A program made the translations under genes and the position numbers. Source: an uncultured Ruminococcus sp. (GTDB lineage: Bacteria; Bacillota; Clostridia; Oscillospirales; Ruminococcaceae). Taken from it: a stretch of 38,316 nt of DNA. Each line of letters begins with the position of its first letter. Position 1 is the first letter of the stretch. The DNA lies in the NCBI GenBank assembly GCA_946621745.1, contig CAMOOV010000005.1, positions 1 through 38,316 of the forward strand, written 5' to 3'. The notes beneath the pieces are model-generated. The model searched no databases. It was not told the origin of the DNA and was given only the letters and a program-made list of their open reading frames with translations. Shown in pieces: positions 32,371 through 38,316 of this stretch.

Positions 32371-32777
32371 CGGCATTGCAGATTGCAGGACTTTCTGTCA
32401 CAGCGGTTCTGATTGCGAAGCTGCTTCGCCGCTATGCCGAAGAGCAGGCCATGCTGCTGACACTTCTGGTCTCCGCAGCGCTGACGGCGGCTGCGGTCAC
32501 GGCCATGACGCCGATCCTCAATGAGATCGACGGACTGCTGACTGCGGGCGGGCTGTCGCCCGATCAGACTGCCTGCATCGCAAAATCAGCAGGTATCTGC
32601 ATTGTCACGCAGCTTGCTGCGGATGTCTGCAAGGACGGCGGGGAATCTGCTGCGGCATCTGCTGTCATGCTGACTGGTAAAATCGCGCTGATGCTGCTTG
32701 CGATCCCGCTGCTGAAGCCGCTTTTGTCGATCGTCAGGGAGGTGCTGTCATGCGTTTCCGGATTCGGATTATCATAA
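32364..32777 (+). CDS. spoIIIAD: Stage III sporulation protein AD
   Basis: The start is ATG 32364 (or GTG 32367), inside the end of spoIIIAC. The protein of about 137 residues has four hydrophobic segments and shares with SpoIIIAC the loop RRYAEEQAMLLTLL, as expected for related paralogues. It overlaps spoIIIAE by 28 bases. It is a membrane subunit of the SpoIIIA channel. Confidence 0.93.
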   Translation: MVTALQIAGLSVTAVLIAKLLRRYAEEQAMLLTLLVSAALTAAAVTAMTPILNEIDGLLTAGGLSPDQTACIAKSAGICIVTQLAADVCKDGGESAAASAVMLTGKIALMLLAIPLLKPLLSIVREVLSCVSGFGLS

Positions 32778-33874
32778 TGCTGCTGCTCATGATAACCGCG
32801 CTGGCTGCGGGGATTCCCTGCGCCGCGGAGAGCGATCCGGCGGACAGGCTGCGCGATGCAGCAGATAATATTGAAATACCGGAAGCCGCACAGCCGTATC
32901 TGACGGAATCCGGTCTTTCCTCATCGGATCCGGAATCGCTGCTGACGATCTCTCCCTCGGAAATGCTGCAAACCGTTCTGCATACGGCGGCAGATGAAGC
33001 GGCTGCACCGCTCCGGCTCTGCGGCACACTGCTCGCGCTGACCGTCCTGACGACGGTTCTCAGCAGTCTGAATGATGCGGCGGCGCATCCCTCAATGAAG
33101 TCGCTGTTTGATGCGGTCGGGACGCTGCTCTGCGTGACAGCAGCGGCATCTCCGCTCTGTACCTGTCTCATCCGGACGGCCGATGCATTTCAGACGGGAC
33201 GCGTATTCATGGGCAGCTATGTTCCGGTATTTGCGGCATTCATCGCAGCGGGCGGTTCCGTCGCAGGCGGCGCGGCCTATCAGATCTTCGTGCTGTTCCT
33301 GACGGAGACAATCATGCAGATTGCAGGCGGGATTTTATTTCCGCTGCTGCAAATGGCTGCTGCACTCGGCATTGTTGATGCGGTCAATCCGAAGCTGCAT
33401 CTCGGCTGCTTTGTCTCCGGCATTCACAAGGGCGTGACATGGCTGCTCGGCTTTCTCATGGCGCTGTTCTCCGCGCTGCTGTCCGTCCGGAGCTTTGCAG
33501 CATCTGCGGCCGATTCGCTTGCGGCAAAATCGTTGAAGCTCATCACATCCAGCGCTGTTCCCGTGATCGGCGGCGCTGTTTCCGATGCATACGGTACCGT
33601 ACAGGGCAGCATCCGGCTGCTGCGCAACGGCGTCGGCGGAATCGGGATTCTCGTCATTCTCTGGCTCGTGCTGCCGCCGATGCTCTCACTGATCCTCTAC
33701 CGGCTGGTCTACTGGCTGATGCAGTTTCTCGCGGAAACTGCGGGCGCATCGTCAATGGCAAAGCTCTATCACAATATGCTGGACATTCTCTCGGCGGCCT
33801 TCGCGCTGCTGTTCTGCTTCGCAGTCATGCTGATCTTTTCCAGCGCGATCATGCTGCTGCTTCTCGGAAATTAG
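32750..33874 (+). CDS. spoIIIAE: Stage III sporulation protein AE
   Basis: The 374-residue protein starts at ATG 32750 after GGGAGGTG. It has a signal peptide (about 1-26, ending GIPCAAES), a soluble stretch, and about seven to eight membrane helices with the family motif FMGSYVPVFAAF and NPKLHLGCF. It is the large polytopic subunit of the SpoIIIA complex. It overlaps spoIIIAD by 28 bases and abuts spoIIIAF. Confidence 0.95.
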   Translation: MRFRIRIIIMLLLMITALAAGIPCAAESDPADRLRDAADNIEIPEAAQPYLTESGLSSSDPESLLTISPSEMLQTVLHTAADEAAAPLRLCGTLLALTVLTTVLSSLNDAAAHPSMKSLFDAVGTLLCVTAAASPLCTCLIRTADAFQTGRVFMGSYVPVFAAFIAAGGSVAGGAAYQIFVLFLTETIMQIAGGILFPLLQMAAALGIVDAVNPKLHLGCFVSGIHKGVTWLLGFLMALFSALLSVRSFAASAADSLAAKSLKLITSSAVPVIGGAVSDAYGTVQGSIRLLRNGVGGIGILVILWLVLPPMLSLILYRLVYWLMQFLAETAGASSMAKLYHNMLDILSAAFALLFCFAVMLIFSSAIMLLLLGN

Positions 33875-34345
33875 GTGATATATACGGATCAGATACGCAC
33901 AGCCGTTCTCGCGGCCTGCTGCACGGCGATCGGCCTGACAGCGGCGGAATATATCGTTCCGCTGGAGAAATTTGAAAAGCAGATCCGGCTGATCTTTGCA
34001 GTTATCATGATGACAGTTATCCTTACGCCGCTGACAAAGATCACCGGCGGCATGGTATCCGAAATACCGGAAACACAGCTTACCGCAGAGGATATTACCG
34101 AAAATGCGAAACGGATGCAGGAGCAGGCTGCTGCTGAGAGCATCCGCACGGCACTCAATCACGCATTGACGGAAAAAGAATCCGGCTGCACCGTAGAATC
34201 CGTCATCGTGCATATTCCGGAGACCGGCGGCATAGATATCATTGAGGTCAAAGTGACCGGCAATCTGCTGACCGGCACCGTCTGTCTGCGGGAATGGCTC
34301 GGAGATTCTGTCACGATCACGGAGGGAGGCGAACCCGATGCCTGA
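33875..34345 (+). CDS. spoIIIAF: Stage III sporulation protein AF
   Basis: Translation starts at GTG 33875, directly after the spoIIIAE stop TAG. The 156-residue protein has two N-terminal membrane helices (about 8-25 and 37-55), the motif FEKQIRLIFAVIMM, and a small C-terminal domain (about 95-150) of the ring-building type. It overlaps spoIIIAG by 8 bases. Confidence 0.92.
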   Translation: MIYTDQIRTAVLAACCTAIGLTAAEYIVPLEKFEKQIRLIFAVIMMTVILTPLTKITGGMVSEIPETQLTAEDITENAKRMQEQAAAESIRTALNHALTEKESGCTVESVIVHIPETGGIDIIEVKVTGNLLTGTVCLREWLGDSVTITEGGEPDA

Positions 34346-34886
34346 ATGGATCGTGCGGCTGCGGGGACGATTGACCGGAGACAACAGCATTCGCATCATC
34401 GTCATACTCGGTGCCGCCGGGATCGCGCTGATTCTGCTTTCCGGACTGCTGCCGAAGAAAAATGATGCAGCAAAGGAGCCGGAACCCGTTCCGATCACAG
34501 AAGCCGCTGCCGATCCGGATATCTACCGCATCCAGCTCGAAGAACGGCTCACTGTACTGCTTTCGCAAATGGAGGGTGTCGGGCAGGTCACGGTCATGGT
34601 GACGCTTGGCGGCTCCTCCGAACAGATCTTTGCGGAGGAGGTGAAAGCCTCCCGCAATCAGAACGGCGCACAGACCGAATCTGCACCCGTCCTGACACGC
34701 TCCGGCAATGCGGAATCCGCGCTCATCGCGCAGACAAAGTATCCGGCGGTCTGCGGTGCGGCGATCCTGTGCAGCGGCGGCAGTCATGCGGCAGTCCGTG
34801 AGCGCGTCACGCAGGCAGCAGCGGCTCTGCTCGGCATCCCGGCTGCAAATATCTATGTCGGAAAAGCATCCGGCACTGTCAACTGA
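34338..34886 (+). CDS. spoIIIAG: Stage III sporulation protein AG
   Basis: The 182-residue protein starts at ATG 34338 after GGAGGCG. It has one N-terminal membrane helix (about 19-37) and a ring-building (EscJ/FliF-like) domain in the intermembrane space, with QMEGVGQVTVMVTL and the C-terminal VTQAAAALLGIPAANIYV. In Bacillus it forms a large ring between mother cell and forespore. Length is somewhat short of B. subtilis SpoIIIAG (about 229), as is usual in Clostridia. Confidence 0.93.
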   Translation: MPEWIVRLRGRLTGDNSIRIIVILGAAGIALILLSGLLPKKNDAAKEPEPVPITEAAADPDIYRIQLEERLTVLLSQMEGVGQVTVMVTLGGSSEQIFAEEVKASRNQNGAQTESAPVLTRSGNAESALIAQTKYPAVCGAAILCSGGSHAAVRERVTQAAAALLGIPAANIYVGKASGTVN

Positions 34887-34902
34887 AAGGAGAACATATC
34901 CC

Positions 34903-35508
34903 ATGAAAAAGCCCAGCATGATTATCGGAAAAAAGCAGCTCGTCCTGAGCGCTCTGACGCTGGTTCTCGGCGCAGCCGTTTATCTGAACTATGTCCTTGC
35001 AGGCGGAAACGGACTGATTCCGGCGGAGTCTTTCCGGGAAGGTGCAGAGACGGCCGCTTCGCCCGCAGCAGCAGATGATCTGCTCGATTACGGAACTGCC
35101 GAAATGGTCAATGCCGTTCCCGCTCAGGCGGATTATTTTGCGCAGGCAAGGCTTGATAAGCAGAGCAGCCGCGATTACGCCATACAGACACTCCAGAGCA
35201 TCATCGGCGGCGGCGACCTCAGCAATGACGAAATGGTGACAAATGCGATTGACGCGGTCAGTCTCTCCAAACAGATGAAAAGCGAGGCGGTCATCGAAAG
35301 CCTGATTCTTTCGCAGGGCTACCGTGATTGTGTCGTTTATCTCGACGGCGATACTGCCAAGGTCGTTGTGGAAAGTGACGGCCTCGATGCTGCACAGGCC
35401 GCCGCAATCAAGGAGATCGTCCTCACGGAATCCGAAGTTCCGGCAGAGGGCATCCGCATTTTCGAGGTCGCGGCTGAAGCACCGGCGGATGCCGTTCCCG
35501 CTGAGTAA
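34903..35508 (+). CDS. spoIIIAH: Stage III sporulation protein AH
   Basis: ATG 34903 follows AAGGAG by nine bases; the ORF-track start lies inside spoIIIAG. The 201-residue protein has an N-terminal membrane anchor (about 13-31) and an intermembrane domain with DYFAQARLDKQSSRDYA and SLILSQGYRDCVVYLDG, the region that pairs with SpoIIQ in the forespore. It ends the operon. No strong terminator is visible in the 110 bases that follow; only a weak imperfect repeat (GGATGTACCA/TGGTATCC). Confidence 0.94.
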   Translation: MKKPSMIIGKKQLVLSALTLVLGAAVYLNYVLAGGNGLIPAESFREGAETAASPAAADDLLDYGTAEMVNAVPAQADYFAQARLDKQSSRDYAIQTLQSIIGGGDLSNDEMVTNAIDAVSLSKQMKSEAVIESLILSQGYRDCVVYLDGDTAKVVVESDGLDAAQAAAIKEIVLTESEVPAEGIRIFEVAAEAPADAVPAE

Positions 35509-35624
35509 AGATATGAATGTATGAAAACAGGATGTACCAAGATCAAAAATATGGTATCCGAGCAGTGTTCGGCTTAGGTTTTAGACCATGCTGCAAAGCC
35601 GCAGAATTTATTTTACTCTATCCC

Positions 35625-35653
35625 TTGCACTTTTCATGATAATATGTTATAAT
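35625..35653 (+). promoter_or_regulatory. Sigma-A promoter of the asp23-nusB operon
   Basis: TTGCAC (35625-35630) and TATAAT (35648-35653) at 17-bp spacing. The start point should be near 35660. The stretch 35509-35624 upstream has no gene. Confidence 0.8.
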
Positions 35654-35673
35654 AGGATATGTATATGTACAGA

Positions 35674-35705
35674 CAGACGGCAGGCGAACTGCCGTCCGTC
35701 TGATT
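35674..35705 (+). promoter_or_regulatory. Hairpin in the asp23-nusB leader, attenuator-like
   Basis: CAGACGGCAG pairs with CTGCCGTC plus TCTG, giving a stem of 7 perfect pairs plus an outer helix with a 2-base bulge, followed by ATTTTCC. It lies in the leader about 15 bases after the predicted start point. The T run is short, so it may be a partial terminator or a stabilising hairpin. Confidence 0.5.
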
Positions 35706-35744
35706 TTCCGTATTCAGTATTCAGCGCAAGGAGGACTCATAATT

Positions 35745-36089
35745 ATGAGCAATGAATATCCGAAGAAAGCATCAACAGCCGGAGATGTCCGGATCTCTGA
35801 AAATGTGATCCGTTCGATCGCTGCCGTTGCCGCAAAGGAAATCGAAGGCGTTGCCGATCTTGCAGAGGGCAAGGCCTCACTGTTCAGACCGTCTGCCGGC
35901 CCTGTCACAGTTCAGGTCGTCAATGATCTTGTTGAGATCACCGTCCGGCTGATCCTCGTGAACGGCTTCCGCCTGACAACCGTTGCAGAGCAGGTGCAGG
36001 AAAACATCAAGGAGAATGTGCAGAACATGACCGGTGTGATCGTCTCCAAGGTTCATGTGATCGCTTCCGATGTTTTGTTTGAAGATTAA
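35745..36089 (+). CDS. Asp23/Gls24 family envelope-stress protein
   Basis: The 114-residue protein starts at ATG 35745 after AAGGAGG. It has the family signature: ISENVIRSIAAVAAKEIEGV, the central V..L..ITVRLIL strand pair, and QVQENIKENVQNMTGVIVSKVHV. Members associate with the membrane through partners and affect cell-envelope homeostasis. Its place between spoIIIAH and nusB is standard in Clostridia. Confidence 0.93.
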   Translation: MSNEYPKKASTAGDVRISENVIRSIAAVAAKEIEGVADLAEGKASLFRPSAGPVTVQVVNDLVEITVRLILVNGFRLTTVAEQVQENIKENVQNMTGVIVSKVHVIASDVLFED

Positions 36090-36107
36090 AGCCGAAAGGA
36101 ATAACAA

Positions 36108-36533
36108 ATGCCAGAATATACAAGACGGGAGATCCGTGACAGCGCAATGAAGCTGCTCTTTGAAACCACGCTGCGCGATGATCCGATCGAAGAGCTTTAC
36201 GCGATCGCTGAGGAGATCGACGAGATCATTGTCTGCAAACAGGTCAAAGAGCTGGTGGACGGTACGCTCGCGCACCGTGATACGCTTGATGCGGTCATCG
36301 AAAAGTACAGTCCCAAGCGCCAGATCTCCAGAATCTCCAAGCTGACGCTTTCAATTCTCCGGCTCGCAGTCTACGAGATCAACTACGATGACGGAACACC
36401 GACGAATGCTGCAATTTCCGAAGCCGTTTCGCTTGCTGAAACCTATAGCTGCAACGGGGATGATGTGCGGTTCGTCAACGGGCTTCTCGGTGCCTATGCG
36501 CGTGATCTCCAAAAAGCGGATGCTGAGACATGA
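36108..36533 (+). CDS. nusB: Transcription antitermination factor NusB
   Basis: The 141-residue protein starts at ATG 36108 after AAAGGAAT. It is an all-helical NusB with the N-terminal RREIRDSAMKLLFE, the central LTLSILRLAVYEI and the C-terminal AISEAVSLAETY and VRFVNGLLG motifs. It binds boxA RNA with NusE (S10) for antitermination in rRNA operons. It overlaps the next gene by ATGA. Confidence 0.96.
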   Translation: MPEYTRREIRDSAMKLLFETTLRDDPIEELYAIAEEIDEIIVCKQVKELVDGTLAHRDTLDAVIEKYSPKRQISRISKLTLSILRLAVYEINYDDGTPTNAAISEAVSLAETYSCNGDDVRFVNGLLGAYARDLQKADAET

Positions 36534-37480
36534 AGCTGCTCGGCATCGACACTTCCAATTACACAACATCCTGTGCGTGGTATGACACTGAAAACGGTAC
36601 CGTTCTGCAAAAGAAAAAACTGCTGCCTGTGCCCGAAGGACAGGCAGGTCTGCGGCAGAGCGATGCAGTCTTTCATCATACTCGCCAGCTGCCGGAGCTG
36701 ATCGCGGAGCTTTCCGCTGAAACGGGCGGCCTGCATCCGGATGCGGTCGGCGTCTCTGTTGCGCCCCGACCGGAGAAGGATTCCTATATGCCCTGCTTTC
36801 TCGCCGGAAAGGCGGCGGCTTCGATCCTTGCCTCAGCGCAGGAAATCCCCTGCTATGCGACCTCACACCAGATGGGACATATCCTCGCGGCGCTTTACTC
36901 TGCGGACTGTCTTTCATGGATCGAAGCGGGCGCACCGCCCTTTCTCGCTTTCCATGTCAGCGGCGGAACGACCGATCTTGTCCGCTGCACGCCGGATCCC
37001 GATGAAATCCTGCATATCGAGCCCGTAGCATCCTCTCTTGACCTCAAGGCCGGACAGGCCGTTGACCGCGTCGGACTGATGCTCGGACTCAGATTTCCCT
37101 GCGGCCCTGCGCTTGAAGCGCTTGCAATGCAGAGCAGCAGCAAAGCGCATATGCAGGTTAAGCTGAAAAACGGCTGCTGTTCACTTTCCGGTTTGCAGAA
37201 TCAATGTGAGAAAATGGTTAGGGAAAATACTCCGGCACCGGATATTGCGCGGTATGCCCTCAATTCGGTCGCGGCGGTGCTGACGGCTATGACAAAAGCA
37301 TCTGCTGACAAGGGAACCGCCGTGCTGTATGCAGGCGGTGTTCTCTCCGACCGGCTCATTCAGGACGAGCTGCGGAAACTGCCGCTGCAAACCGCTTTTG
37401 CAGAGCCGGCGTTTTCATCCGACAATGCCGCAGGTATCGCGATTTATGCCGCAAGGAGGGCTGCACAATGTCGATCTTAA
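36530..37480 (+). CDS. TsaD/Kae1-like (peptidase M22 fold) paralogue
   Basis: The 316-residue protein is an ASKHA-fold protein of the Kae1/TsaD superfamily: LLGIDTSNYTTS at the N-terminus, the metal-ligand pair in HQMGHI, VSGGTTDLV, LYAGGVLSD and FSSDNAAGIA with a conserved Asp. True TsaD, the t6A-tRNA enzyme, is about 335-350 residues and differs at several motifs, so this is probably the clostridial paralogue found between nusB and xseA and not TsaD itself. No partner (TsaB/TsaE) is nearby. It overlaps nusB by 4 bases and xseA by 13. The function of the paralogue is not known to me. Confidence 0.8.
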   Translation: MKLLGIDTSNYTTSCAWYDTENGTVLQKKKLLPVPEGQAGLRQSDAVFHHTRQLPELIAELSAETGGLHPDAVGVSVAPRPEKDSYMPCFLAGKAAASILASAQEIPCYATSHQMGHILAALYSADCLSWIEAGAPPFLAFHVSGGTTDLVRCTPDPDEILHIEPVASSLDLKAGQAVDRVGLMLGLRFPCGPALEALAMQSSSKAHMQVKLKNGCCSLSGLQNQCEKMVRENTPAPDIARYALNSVAAVLTAMTKASADKGTAVLYAGGVLSDRLIQDELRKLPLQTAFAEPAFSSDNAAGIAIYAARRAAQCRS

Positions 37481-38316
37481 CTGTCAGCCAGCTCAATCGC
37501 TATGTTGCGTTCCGCTTGCAGGAGGACACCAATCTGCGGACGGTATTTGTCCGCGGGGAGATTGCCAATTTTACACGAAATTTCCGCTCCGGCCACTGTT
37601 ATTTTTCCGTGCGCGATGAGGAAGCATCCGTCAAGGCCGTGATGTTCCGCTCGAATGCCGCACGGCTGCCCTTTGAGCCGGAAAACGGAATGCACATATT
37701 ATTACAGGGAGCTGTCACGCTCTATGAACGCGACGGCGCCTATCAGATCAATGTCACCGATATGCAGCCGGACGGCATCGGCGCACAGGCTCTCGCCTTG
37801 CAGCAGCGCCGTGAACGGCTCGCGAAGCTCGGTTATTTTTCGCAGGAGCGCAAGCGTCCGCTGCCGCAGATGCCAAAAAAGATCGGTATTGTGACCTCGC
37901 GCAGCGGTGCGGCGTTACAGGATATGCTGCAAATTCTGCGGCGGCGATATCCGCTCGGAACCGTCTGCATCTATCCGGCACTCGTGCAGGGCGATACTGC
38001 GCCGCACTCGATTGCCGCTGCACTGGAAGCAGCCGGCAGCGATCATTGCGACATCATTCTCATGGGCAGAGGCGGAGGCTCCAATGAAGACCTCTCGGCA
38101 TTCCAGTCTGAGGAGGTCGCTGCGGCGGTCTTCCGCGCTCCTGTACCTGTCATCAGCGCCGTTGGCCACGAAACAGACCACTGCATTGCGGATGAGGTTG
38201 CCGATCTCCGCGCCCCGACGCCCTCCGCTGCGGCGGAGCTGGCCGTACCGGATATGAACACACTGCGGACATCCGTACAGACAGCGGCTGACCGTCTGCA
38301 TCGGGCGTTTGCCGCG
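37468..38316 (+). CDS. xseA: Exodeoxyribonuclease VII large subunit (partial, runs off the window)
   Basis: From ATG 37468, after AAGGAGGG, an open frame runs 283 codons to the window end; it is missing from the ORF track as no stop is reached. Residues 1-100 are the OB-fold domain (LTVSQLNRYVAFRLQED, FVRGEIANF, GHCYFSVRDE). The catalytic core follows with KKIGIVTSRSGAALQDML, the conserved IILMGRGGGSNEDLSAF and VISAVGHETDHCIADEVAD. It makes the nuclease that cuts single-stranded DNA into oligonucleotides, with XseB expected just outside the window. Confidence 0.96.
   Translation, partial: MSILTVSQLNRYVAFRLQEDTNLRTVFVRGEIANFTRNFRSGHCYFSVRDEEASVKAVMFRSNAARLPFEPENGMHILLQGAVTLYERDGAYQINVTDMQPDGIGAQALALQQRRERLAKLGYFSQERKRPLPQMPKKIGIVTSRSGAALQDMLQILRRRYPLGTVCIYPALVQGDTAPHSIAAALEAAGSDHCDIILMGRGGGSNEDLSAFQSEEVAAAVFRAPVPVISAVGHETDHCIADEVADLRAPTPSAAAELAVPDMNTLRTSVQTAADRLHRAFAA

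Overview
The window looks like chromosomal DNA of a Gram-positive, endospore-lineage anaerobe of the Clostridia, most probably Ruminococcus or a close Oscillospiraceae relative. The grounds are a complete spoIIIAA-AH operon, a secreted multidomain glycan-active protein ending in a cellulosome-type dockerin, anaerobic indolepyruvate:ferredoxin oxidoreductase genes, rubrerythrin, and strong Shine-Dalgarno sites with sigma-A promoters of 17-bp spacing. The genus is inferred from gene content only. I saw no rRNA, tRNA, CRISPR array, phage or transposase gene.

Left part (1-14.9 kb) is accessory and partly decaying. It holds a CmpB-type membrane protein, remnants of a response regulator, a Na/Pi cotransporter and a sugar permease, a patatin-like esterase, and the large dockerin protein. 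Next is an oligopeptide/nickel-type ABC operon in which the ATPase gene (three lesions, one in the P-loop) and the binding-protein gene (internal deletion) are broken while both permease genes are open. Rubrerythrin follows, then a three-gene cluster of eroded macro domain-HTH protein, VWA protein and HEAT-like repeat protein. Two families of short non-autonomous elements (MITE-like) lie here: three copies (one partial) of a 159-162 bp element and one 145 bp element with a different terminal repeat.

Middle part (14.9-24.8 kb) is a minus-strand operon, ahcY - coiled-coil PENP-repeat protein - punA - hypothetical - MTA/SAH-deaminase-like amidohydrolase. It would recycle S-adenosylhomocysteine and its nucleoside product. 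Divergently, pncB starts a plus-strand run: nicotinate phosphoribosyltransferase, a cytoplasmic clan GH-A-like protein, a HAD phosphatase and an ADP-ribosylglycohydrolase.

Right part (24.9-38.3 kb) is core-like: iorA - zinc-ribbon protein - small membrane protein - iorB - paaK-type ligase - ACT-domain protein (oxidation of aryl pyruvates to acyl-CoA and activation of aryl acids), a monocistronic zinc-ribbon protein, spoIIIAA-AH (mother-cell part of the SpoIIIA-SpoIIQ channel), then asp23/gls24 - nusB - a TsaD/Kae1-like paralogue - xseA, which runs off the window end.

The observations most worth checking are the macro/VWA/HEAT cluster with its tandem palindromes, the SAH-inosine salvage operon with its repeat protein, the half-dead opp operon and the two MITE-like families.
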